DNA of 64,000 bases from Pyropia haitanensis (taxonomy: Eukaryota > Rhodophyta > Bangiophyceae > Bangiales > Bangiaceae), in the NCBI GenBank assembly GCA_008729055.1, contig SDUX01000004.1, positions 6,712,559-6,776,558 on the forward strand, given 5' to 3'. A program made the position numbers and the translations under genes. Shown here piece after piece: positions 55,551 through 64,000 of this stretch. The notes under the pieces were generated by a model. The model did not search any database, had not been told where the DNA came from, and saw nothing but the letters and a program-made list of their open reading frames with translations. Each line of letters starts with the position of its first letter. The stretch's first letter is position 1.

Positions 55551-55888
55551 CCGGTGCCGCCGCCGCCGTCCCCCTCGGACGCCGACTCGCCGTCAAGGCT
55601 GCCGTCCACCCCCCCCACCCCCCCTAGCGCGGCCATGGCCGTCCCAAACACGCCGCCCGGCCCGCGGCGGGCTGGGTCGGCCGGGTCTGACCCGTCCCGC
55701 CGCCGCCGCCGCCGCCCGTCGCTGCCCCGCACGATGCCATCCGCGAGGCGCTTGGTCGTCACCGCCTGGTTCCACCGGTGGGCCGCGACGCAGCCCGCCG
55801 CCGCGACGGCGGTGATGGCGTAGATGGCGGGGCGGGAGGTGCGCGCGAGGCCGCCGTTGGCGCCAGTGGCCATGTTGACGACCGACAT
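52974..55888 (-). CDS. ABC transporter subfamily D half-transporter (peroxisomal ALDP/PMP70 type)
   Basis: Two exons on the minus strand, 55888-53868 and 53658-52974, with a 209-base intron that splits the Walker A Lys codon (GGGAA/GTACGT, CTGCAG/G). Total 901 residues; starts at ATG 55888 (MSVVNMATGANGG). Order: a short hydrophobic segment near the N-terminus, a long Gly/Ser-rich linker (about 60-190), the transmembrane domain with the ABCD blocks (DQLLTTDIDRFCTSLADIYS, then NLSKPALDVVLF, and the EEA-type motif HGEEVAFYRGFRYEK), then the nucleotide-binding domain with GPNGSGK (K674), LSGGEKQ (from 767), Walker B with LDEASAA (D791, E792) and VSHRPSL (H-loop). The C-terminus is acidic. As a half-transporter it must dimerise. 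Family members import acyl-CoA into peroxisomes; a plastid relative is the alternative. Confidence 0.92.
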
Positions 55889-57222
55889 GGACGGCCGCTG
55901 CTGAGGAGCGAGGAGAGGAAACTCTGAGGGGGGTGGTGGAAGGTCCGGTGGGGGGAGGGGGGCGAACTGCTGAGCAGGAGAAGAGACAGGGGGGAGGGGT
56001 AAAGAGGACAGCGGCGGAGCCCACCCGCCGCGCACCGCGTCGAGACGCCACGACCGGGAAGGAGGGGCTTCCCCCGTGGACCCAAACGCGACGACGCCAA
56101 ACCGCCAGCCGCCAGCCGACAAGACGCAGCTGGGCCGGGTGGGCTGTGTCCAGACGAGGCGGGCAGCGGCACGTCGTCACGTGAGCCGGCCGGCCGGGTT
56201 AGTAGTGCCTGCGCCGGCAGGGGGCCGCCATGGACGTCACCAGCTGGGCAGGCCTGCGCCTGGGCGGGCGCTGAGGAGGAGCCACCCTCCCTCCAGGCCG
56301 CTCGTGCGAAGTTGCCACCCCCCCCACCAGGCCCTTCAGGCGCACGCCGCAGCGGGCGTGTGCCCCGCACCGTGTTCCTGCTGCCACTCCGCAACAGGTC
56401 CGTGCCGGGCCCTGTTCCATCCGCTTCCCAAAAGGCATCCTCCACTCACCATCCGCTGCAGGCACCGCGACCAATCAAGTGTCGATCTCAACGGGAGATA
56501 CGTTTTGGTTCGCACACTCATTCTTGTTCCACACCCCCTCGCGAGCCAACTTCCCGTGGCCAGTCCACGAGTTGTGGTCGTTGTCGCGGCACATAAGTCG
56601 ATTGATTGCCTCGGCGAGTCAGAGTGCGTACCAAAGAGCACCGATCCGGTGCGTATTGAAGTTCGGATGTTTGTACGACCCAACCGAGCGCCACGTTTCC
56701 AGTGCGTCCAGGCCGCCGCCGACGGCTGGACGTGGCCGTCGCCCCCACCGCTGCCGGACGGCCGTGGCGTTGATCCCGCTCCCGCCGCCGTGCGCGTTAC
56801 GGGTGCGCCGCGGTGCTCGTCGCGCCGCCGCACGCCGTCTCGGTGCGGCCAACGTCCGGCACCCGTGCCTGCTCACGTCCCCGTCGACTCCTTTTTTTGT
56901 GTCGCCATTTTTCGACTCCCCGCCTCTGCTGGGCTGGTGTCCTCCCCATTGGCGCCGTCTCCCTACCTTCACCGCAGTCGACCGCCCGCCGTTTTGGCCC
57001 CCCCCCCCCCCTCCCCCCCCCCACTCGCCTGCGGCTGCCGCCGTCGCTACTGCGGCCGCCGCCCCCCCCGCCGCCGCCGTGCCCGTCACCGTCGCGCCGT
57101 CTTTCCCGCTGCTGCCAGTCGCGTGCGTGCCCTCATCCCCCCTGTCCCCCTCCTCTCTGCCCATCCGTCCCTGCAGCAACGACCCGTGCACCCCCCCCGA
57201 TTGACGCCTGTGGCGCGCCACC
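55889..57222. other. Divergent promoter region ABCD / NOP58
   Basis: 1.3 kb between two outward-facing ATGs. 56.4-56.7 kb is balanced composition; the 200 bases before NOP58 are pyrimidine-rich leader. A plus-strand open stretch at about 56480-56760 (LNGRYVLVRTLILVPH, later RIEVRMFVRPNRAPRFQC) is not low complexity but has no recognised domain. Confidence 0.4.
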
Positions 57223-58977
57223 ATGTTGGTCCTCTTTGAGACGCCCTCGGGCCACGCGCTGTTCAAAGTGGTGGACGAGGCGGCCGTTGCGGCGGCCGCG
57301 GAGAGCGGCAGCGGCGCCCTCGAGGCCACCCCCGGCGCGCTGTCGTCGGTGCTCAAGCTCGCCGCCTTCTCCCGCTTCACCGACACGACCGCCGCGCTCG
57401 CCAGCGCGACGGCGCTGGTGGAGGGGAAGGCGTCCAAGGACCTGCGCAAGTTCCTGAAGAAGCACGCGACGGGGGGGGCGGACAAGCTGGCGGTGGGGGA
57501 CGCCAAGCTGGGCGCCTCCATCCGGGAGAAGCTGGGCGTTCCGTGCGTCGCGGACGCGGCGTCGCTGACGCTGATGCGGGCCATCCGGGCCAACCTGGGG
57601 AACCTCCTCGGCGGTGCCGACGCCCCCGATGGGGACAAGGGTGGCGGGGGCGGGGGGGGCGACACGGACGATGGCCGCGCCATGGCACTCGGCCTCGCCC
57701 ACAGCCTGTCGCGGTACAAGCTCAAGTTCTCGCCCGACAAGGTGGACGTGATGGTGGTGCAGGCGATTGGACTGTTGGACGAGCTGGACAAGCAGGTGAA
57801 CACGTACGGCATGCGGCTGCGCGAGTGGTTTGGCTGGCACTTTCCGGAAATGTCCAAGATTGTCACGGAGAACGTGGCGTACGCGCGGGCGGTCGCGGCG
57901 ATGCGGGTGCGGACGGCGGCGGCGGGGATGGACTTCTCGTCCATCCTCGACGCCGCGACCGAGGCGGAGCTCAAGGCCGCGGCGGTCGTGTCGATGGGCA
58001 CCGAGATCTCGGACGAGGACGTGACCAACATGGCCAGCCTCTGCGCGCAGGTGGTGACCCTCTCCGAGTACCGCACCACCCTCTACGAGTACCTGCGGTC
58101 GCGGATGGCGGCGCTGGCGCCCAACCTCACCGCCCTCGTCGGTGAGCTGGTCGGCGCGCGCCTGATCGCGCACGCCGGGTCGGTGCTGACGCTCGCCAAG
58201 TACCCCGCGTCGACGGTGCAGATCCTGGGCGCGGAGAAGGCGCTCTTCCGGGCGCTCAAGACCAAGCACGCGACGCCCAAGTACGGGCTCATCTACCACG
58301 CGTCGCTGGTGGGGCAGGCGGCGCCCAAGCTCAAGGGCAAGGTCTCCCGCGTCCTCGCCGCCAAGTGCAGCCTCGCCGTCCGCGTCGACGCGCTGGCCGA
58401 GGACGGCGGCGCGGGCGTACCCGACGTGGGCCTCGACGGGCGGGCCAAGGTCGAGGCCCGCCTGCGGTCGCTCGAGGACAAGGGCACGTTTAGCATCAGC
58501 CGGCAGGGGCGGTCGCGGGATACGGGCGCCAAGCAGCCGCGCGTGCCGGGAGCGGGCACGTCCGCGACCGGCGCGTACGCGGCGGGGGCGGACATGCTGT
58601 TGGCGTCGCCGGCGGCGGCGGTGACACCCGTGGCGGCCGCCGACGCGGCCGCCGACGTCGTCAATGGCGACGCCGGCGCGGTGACACCCGCGGACAAGCC
58701 CAAGAAGGACAAGAAGGACAAGAAGGACAAGAAGGAGAAGAAGGAGAAGAAGGAAAAGAAGGAAAAGAGCAGCAGCAAAAAGGACAAGGCGGAGGCGGCC
58801 GCGGACGCGACGCCCGACGCCAAGGCGGCGGCCAAGAAGGAGAAGAAGGAGAAGAAGAGCAGCAGCAAAAAGGACAAGAAGCGCAAGAGCGACGATGCCG
58901 CCGCGGACGCGGGCACCCCAGGAGCAACAAACGGCGAGTCGTCGCACAAGAAGAAGAAGAGCAAGAAGAGCGCGTAA
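57223..58977 (+). CDS. NOP58: Nucleolar protein 58 (box C/D snoRNP core protein)
   Basis: Single exon, 584 residues. The ATG is in GCCACC-ATG-T context and gives the canonical N-terminus MLVLFETPSGHALFKV. Order: NOP5 N-terminal domain (about 1-75), a coiled-coil region, GLAHSLSRYKLKFSPDKVD and MVVQAIGLLDELDKQVN, then LREWFGWHFPEM, and the Nop RNA/15.5K-binding domain with NLTALVGELVGARLIAHAGS, LGAEKALFRALK, and KYGLIYHASLVGQ. The C-terminal tail (about 480-584) is built of KKDKK/KKEKK repeats ending in KKKKSKKSA, as in eukaryotic NOP58. It acts with fibrillarin, NOP56 and 15.5K in rRNA 2'-O-methylation. A short Gly-rich insert near residue 140 is the only unusual part. Confidence 0.97.
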   Translation: MLVLFETPSGHALFKVVDEAAVAAAAESGSGALEATPGALSSVLKLAAFSRFTDTTAALASATALVEGKASKDLRKFLKKHATGGADKLAVGDAKLGASIREKLGVPCVADAASLTLMRAIRANLGNLLGGADAPDGDKGGGGGGGDTDDGRAMALGLAHSLSRYKLKFSPDKVDVMVVQAIGLLDELDKQVNTYGMRLREWFGWHFPEMSKIVTENVAYARAVAAMRVRTAAAGMDFSSILDAATEAELKAAAVVSMGTEISDEDVTNMASLCAQVVTLSEYRTTLYEYLRSRMAALAPNLTALVGELVGARLIAHAGSVLTLAKYPASTVQILGAEKALFRALKTKHATPKYGLIYHASLVGQAAPKLKGKVSRVLAAKCSLAVRVDALAEDGGAGVPDVGLDGRAKVEARLRSLEDKGTFSISRQGRSRDTGAKQPRVPGAGTSATGAYAAGADMLLASPAAAVTPVAAADAAADVVNGDAGAVTPADKPKKDKKDKKDKKEKKEKKEKKEKSSSKKDKAEAAADATPDAKAAAKKEKKEKKSSSKKDKKRKSDDAAADAGTPGATNGESSHKKKKSKKSA

Positions 58978-59289
58978 ATAGGGTGGGGGGGCCGCGCGGG
59001 GGGGTGGCGTGGGGGCCTAGGCACCGGCCCATGCTTCCCCGCTTTGCGTGTCTTGTCCCGCCCGCCGCTCGCCGCCCCCCTCTTTTTTTCTTTTTTTTTT
59101 TTTTGTTCTTTTCTCCCTCCCCACGCGCGCACTCGTCCCTCTTGGCAGTGCCCCTCCTGCCCACCTCCGTCTGCCCTGCGTACAGCGCGCGCGTCAACCC
59201 CCCCCCAAAAAAAGGCAGCGCCACCGACACCACTCTCTCTCCCCCTCTCTCTGTCCACTCTCCCCCCCGCGTGCGCTCCCCCTCGGCGC

Positions 59290-60758
59290 TCACTCTGCCG
59301 CCGCCCCCGGCCGGCCGGCGCCTGCAACCAGCGGTGACGGCGGCGGCGGCCGCGCCGGGCGTGCCCCCCCCCCCCCCACGACGAGGCCCAACGACGGACG
59401 AAAGCGGCCGCCGCGGCCGCCGCTGCCGCCCGCCCCGCCGCCGCCGCTGCCCCGCGCCGGCACCGTCGCCGCACGGGGCGGCGGCAGCCACCGGCGGCCG
59501 CCACACGCCGCCACCGCCGCCGCGGGCGGCGTCGACGCGCCAGTCGCCACGCCCGGCGGCGTGCGGCGGCCGCGGCGGCCCGTGACGGCCGCCGACGCCG
59601 CCGCCATTGACGGCGGCACCGCCGCACGCCGGCCGGCCGCCGCCGCCGCGGCCGCCTCGGGCACGGCCGCGGACGCGGCGGCGGCGGCGGCCGTCGGCGT
59701 CGCCGCCGCCGCCGTCGTTACGGATGGCGCCGCCAGTGGCTCTGCCGCCGCCGGCGCCAGCCGTTCCGCGGCGGCCGCCGCGTCCGTAGCGGCGGCGGCG
59801 GCGGCCACCAGCCGCCGCCGCTCGCGGCCGCCCGCCACCACCGCCGCCCACAGCACCGCCGCCCGCCCATCCGCTTCCGCCGCCGACGCGGCCGCCGCGG
59901 TCGCCGCCGCCGCCGACGCGGTCGCCGCCGCGTCGGCCGCCGCCGCCGCGCCGACCGCCGCGGCGGCCACCCCGTTCGCGGCGGTCAGCCGCGCCCGCAG
60001 CGCCGCCACCGCCGCCGTCGCGGCGGCCGCCGCGTCGGTCGCGGCGGCCGCCGCCGCCGCCGACGCCGCCGCGTCCGCGTCGGCCTCATCGGCGGCGGCG
60101 GCAGAGGCGGCGGCGGCAGCCGCGGCGGGGTGTACCCGCCGCGGGGGGGTGCCCCCGCCAGGCGCCAATGGCGGCGGCCACGCCGCGTCGGCAACCGCGG
60201 CGGCGGCGTCGAGCGCGAGCCGCGTCGCGTCGAGCTCGGTGGCGGTCGCCGCGGCGAGCGCCGCCGCCGCCGCCGCCGCCGCCACCGCGTCGTCGCGCTC
60301 GGCGGTGAGGGCGGCGACGCGCGCGTCGGCGGCGGCGGTCGCGGCGGCCGCGTCGGCGGCCGCGTCCGCGGCGGCAGCGGCGGCGGCGGCGGCGGCGGCG
60401 GGGGCGCTGCGGCTTGTGGCCGACGCGCCGCTGGTGGCGGCGGCCGCGGCGGTCGACGCGGGGGACAGCCCCGCCGCGGCGGCGGCCGCCGCGGACCACC
60501 CCTCGACCGTCAGCGGCGACGGCGGCGGCCGCGGCGGCGGCGGCGTGGCGAGCAGCGGCGGCGGTGACAGCAGCGGCGGCGGCGGCGACAGCAGCGGCGA
60601 GCCGCCTGCCGCCGACGGCGCGCCGCTCGACGGGCTCCCCGCCGCCGCGGCGGTGATGGTCGTCGGGGAGGGACCCCAGCCGCCGCTCCCGCCGCGGCCG
60701 CCGCCCTTGCCGCCGGCCCGCCCGCCGACGCCACCCCCACCACCGCCGCCGTCGCCGC

Positions 60759-60801
<43 letters not shown>

Positions 60802-61216
60802 ACCCCCACCCCCACCACCGCCACCGCCGCCCGCCCGGTGCGCGCGGCCGGCACGCCCCGCCGCCGGCGGCGTCGCGTACCCATCCGCGGCAGCCTCCCC
60901 GTCCGACGCGTCGGCCGCGTCGGCCGCGACGGCCGTCACGCCCACGCGGTCGGCATCGTCGGCCGCGGCGGCGGGTAGGGCGCGCGCGCCACACGCGGCA
61001 CACGCGGCACACGCGGGCGCGGCGGCACGGTCGGCGGTGGCGGCCGCCGCGGCGGCGGTGGCGGCGGCCGCCTCGGCGCGTGCGTCGGCGAGGGCGGCTT
61101 GGAGGGCGACGCTCTCCGTGACGAGCGCCTCGGTGGCGTCGAGGAGGGCCGTCTCCAACGCGGTCGGCGGGCCATACCCGCCATCGTCGCCGCCGCCATT
61201 GCCAACGCCGGCGCCC

Positions 61217-61258
<42 letters not shown>

Positions 61259-61690
61259 GTGGGGGGGGTGGCCGCGGCGACACCACCAGCGTCGGTACCC
61301 GCGGCGGTGACCCGGCCGTCGCCGCCGTCACCGCTGCCGTCGCCACCGTCACCGCTGTCACCGGCGCCAGCATCGGCGCCGCCGTCGCCGTCGCCGTCGC
61401 CGTCGCCGCTGCCGCTGCCGCCACTGCCACTGCCGCCACCGTCAACAGACCGGCACGCCGGCGGCGGTCCGTTGGCGGCGGCAGAGGCCGGGCGGCAGAC
61501 CGACCGCCCCGCCACGGGCGACGCGCACGGGACCACCGCCGGCGCGGCGGCGAGCACCAACGGCGACAGCGGCAGCGCGCCGCCGTGCATGCTGGCTGGA
61601 GGGGAGGGGGGGGGCGGGTGCCCCGCCGACCGCGCCGCCACACCGTCGGCGGCGCGGTCCGGCGCGGGCGGCCCACCGCCGCCAGGCACG

Positions 61691-61723
<33 letters not shown>

Positions 61724-61919
61724 GCCATTGGCGACGCCGCCGCCGCTGCCGCCATTGGCGACGCCGCCGCCCCGCCGGCCGCCGCCGCGTCGGCCGGCGG
61801 CGGTGGCGTCCGCGGCCGCGCGGCCTTGCCCCGCCCCACGCCGCCGTCGCGGCCGCGGCCAGCCGGTGACAGTGGCGACCGTGGCGGCGGGCCGTCGGCG
61901 GGAATGGCGCGCGCGGCGG

Positions 61920-61950
<31 letters not shown>

Positions 61951-62112
61951 GCCACCGTCACGGCCGCCGCCGCCACCGTCACGGCCGCCGCCACCGTCAC
62001 GGCCGCCGCCACCGTCACGGCCGCCGCCACCGTCACGGCCGCCGCCACCGTCACGGCCGCCGCCACCGTCACGGCCGCCACCGTCAGGCGGCGGCCACCA
62101 CGGGAACCACAT
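59290..62112 (-). CDS. Ala-rich coiled-coil protein with RDGGGG repeats
   Basis: Minus-strand frame open for 940 residues from ATG 62112 (MWFPWWPPPDGGG). I chose this strand because it holds heptad-like acidic/basic helices (LETALLDATEALVTESVALQ, then AALADARAEAAA; ALTAERDDAVAA; TELDATRLALDAAAA; AALRARLTAANG), whereas the opposite strand gives only Ala/Ser/Pro/Arg. The N-terminus carries six or more RDGGGG hexapeptides. The middle has a small Cys cluster (PACAACAACGA). The C-terminal part is Gly/Arg/Pro-rich and may be affected by the C14 run at 59364-59377, so the true stop is uncertain. Function unknown; structural coiled-coil protein is a guess. Converges with NOP58, leaving about 310 bases of pyrimidine-rich DNA between. 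Confidence 0.5.
61951..62086 (-). repeat. 18-bp tandem repeat encoding RDGGGG
   Basis: Eight GTCACGG/GTCAGG cores, mostly 15-21 bases apart with 18 the usual spacing, in CCGCCGCCACCGTCACGG units. On the minus strand this gives RDGGGG hexapeptides. Confidence 0.85.
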
Positions 62113-63318
62113 GCGGCCGGCACAACCGCCAACGGCAGCGGCAGCGGCGGCGGCGGGTGCGCGCCGCGCTAGCAGCGCAAAGGGGGGGGGGGGGTGGGGG
62201 CGGGGGGGGGGGGGGGGGGGGGTGGGGGGCCACACCCACCGCGGCGGCCGCAGGCGTGCCGCAGCGGGCCCGCCGCCGCGGGTTGGGGGACGGCCACGCC
62301 GCCGCGCGGCCGCCGGTGGGGCGTAGAGCCGAGGTGACGCGGCGGCACCCTCGCGGCGGGGGGGCTGTGGTGGGGGCGGCTACCCCCCTAGCGGCGGCTG
62401 GGGGGGGGGGCCGCCGCCCCGCCCGGTCCCCGGCCGCGGCGGTCGGCGCCCCCCGCCCCCCCCCCCCCCGGCCGGCCGCCCGCCGGCTGGCCGGCCGGCC
62501 ACGTCACCGTCGGCGTCACCACCACCACCGCCGCCACGGGGTGGTGGTGGCTGGGCGGGACGGAAGGGGGGAGGGGGGGGGGGGGGTGGCGTGGCCCAGC
62601 GGGAGGGGGGGAGGGACGGCAGGGGGGGGGGGGGGAAGGGGTGGTGCGCCGGTGGGGAGGGAGGAGCGGGGGAGGTGGGGGGGGGGGGGGGGGATGGTGG
62701 TGGGTGGTGGTGGTGGTGGTGGATGGAGCAACGGCCACGCGCCACCGCCGCCGCCCCGCGCGCGCCGCGCGCGCCGCCGGCGGCAGCGTCAACGTTGCCG
62801 CGACGGCGGTGTGGCTGCCGCGGGGGGGGGGGGGGGGGGAGGAGGAGAGCCGCCCGTGTCGCGGCAGCGGGTGGGTGCACGCCGCGCGGCGTGGGGTGGG
62901 GTGCACACACACCCCCGCGACGCGGGCGGGCGGCGGGGAAGGGGGGGCCGCGGGCGGGCCGCCCACCAATGGGCACCACCACCCACCACCCACCACCACC
63001 CACCCACCCACCACTACCGCCGCTGCCGCCACCGCCGCCGTCCCCACCCGCCCGCGCCCGCCGCGACCGCCCCGCGCGTCGACAGCGTGACGGGGGCGCA
63101 CGGGCAGCGCGTGGCGGCGGCGGCCGCGCCGACCGGCGCGCCGCGGCCGTGGCGGCTGGCCCCGCCACTCTGTGTGTGCTCACCGGCGGTGGACGGGCGC
63201 GGCGGGTGCCGCGTCGACGCGGTGGCGCCGGCACACGCAGAAAGTGGTCACAGCCGCGGTGCAGCGTGGAAGGGTGACGGCTTGGGGGGGGGGGGGGGGG
63301 GGGGCGCGGCGTGGACGC

Positions 63319-63355
<37 letters not shown>

Positions 63356-64000
63356 CCGCCGCGGCCGCGCGCGACGGCCGCACAACCGCCGCGGCTGCCC
63401 GCGCGGCTGGCGGGGGGTCGTTGCACGCGCAGCCGCCGCGGCGGCGGTCGAGGCGGGGAGTGGAAGGGGGACTGGAGGGGGGGGTGGGCGGCGGCGGCGC
63501 CGCCGGCGGCAGCGTGGAGCGTGCCGCCGCCGCAACGGCCGCGCCGCTGGCGGCAGGCGACGGGTGCGAGGCCGCCGCTCGTCGAGTACAGTGTGGTTGT
63601 GGGGGAGGGGGAGTTGGGGGGGGGGGGGGGGAGACGGCCCGCGTGCCAACGGGTGTCTGCCGGTGGGAGGCGGTGGAGGGGCGGCGGCGGCGGCGGCGGC
63701 GCGGGTTGGCGAGTGCCGAGTGCCGCGGGAGACGGACAAGAAACGGCGGCAGGCGGGCCTTGGCAGCGTGTGGGGGGGGGGGGTTGGCGCGGCCGGCGGC
63801 TGGCAAAGCCACCTGGCACGTGGGCGGCGACGGCCGCCGCCGCCGGTGCAACCGCGGGGACACAAACGTTGCACGCGCGGGGGGGCGCGGCGGGATCGCG
63901 TCACCCGCGGCGGCGGTGGCAGGGGCGGGTTGCCGCCGCCGATCGTCACCCGTCCGACGAGTTGTCGACAATTTACATGCCATGGATGCGTGGTCCACCA
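62113..64000. other. Low-complexity end of window
   Basis: G-run-rich and CCG-rich DNA with (TGG)n-type repeats at about 62695-62725 and CACCACC repeats at 62975-63015. Open frames on both strands are low complexity. The last 60 bases become more balanced, but nothing can be called. Confidence 0.5.

Noticed and set aside
59048..62326. A 1,092-codon plus-strand open frame opposite the coiled-coil gene
   Set aside because: It translates to Ala/Ser/Pro/Arg repeats without helical charge pattern; the minus strand is more protein-like.
62380..63819. 479-codon minus-strand frame at the window end
   Set aside because: Pro/Arg/Ser low complexity with poly-Pro from C/G runs; no protein-like segment.

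Overview
The window reads as nuclear DNA of a photosynthetic eukaryote: extremely GC-rich, with GT-AG introns in a minority of genes, many long C/G homopolymers and trinucleotide tracts, and plastid-linked nuclear genes (a chloroplast sensor kinase that keeps its phospho-acceptor His, and a CCB2/CCB4-type cytochrome b6f assembly factor). A plant-type CDKB with PPTTLRE, a DOMON-Hint secreted protein and expansin-like single-domain proteins fit a bangiophyte red alga (Porphyra/Pyropia type). That assignment is inference; no marker gene in the window proves it.

Layout. 0-8.5 kb: two nearly identical expansin-like secreted protein genes in inverted orientation flank a GCNA-like nuclear protease gene with two SprT metalloprotease domains. 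8.5-15.7 kb: mostly low-complexity DNA with no convincing protein gene, but with a tRNA-Ala(CGC) gene carrying two insertions. 15.7-21.2 kb: a very large Ala/Gly/Pro-rich protein with a SUMO-interaction-like motif. 21.2-25.7 kb: non-coding, with a GGATA/TATCC cluster and tandem repeats. 25.7-27.1 kb: DOMON-Hint protein. 27-33 kb: AT-richer non-coding DNA with an element bounded by inverted repeats. 33.3-34.6 kb: CDKB. 35.6-40.1 kb: a CCB-like gene and the chloroplast sensor kinase, divergently transcribed from about 0.6 kb. 40.4-42.2 kb: AP-3 sigma. 44.1-45.7 kb: orphan 526-residue protein. 46.6-47.8 kb: secreted Cys-containing protein. 51-52.5 kb: TMX-like thioredoxin membrane protein in three exons. 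53-55.9 kb: ABCD (peroxisomal-type) half-transporter. 57.2-59 kb: NOP58. 59.3-62.1 kb: Ala-rich coiled-coil protein.

Reading frames. In five genes (GCNA-like, the large Ala-rich protein, CCB, CSK, AP-3 sigma) recognisable protein sequence changes frame at long C or G runs. Almost every step has the sign expected if a run were one base too short in this sequence. The simplest reading is homopolymer under-calling, so these genes are annotated as single intact loci with their frame steps described. Some equally long runs (in the ABCD gene) do not break the frame, so the effect is not universal.

How the genes relate: most are unrelated housekeeping functions (snoRNP, cell-cycle kinase, vesicle coat, peroxisomal transport, ER redox). 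The clearest functional neighbourhood is the divergent CCB/CSK pair, which links cytochrome b6f assembly to a kinase that in other organisms senses plastoquinone redox state.
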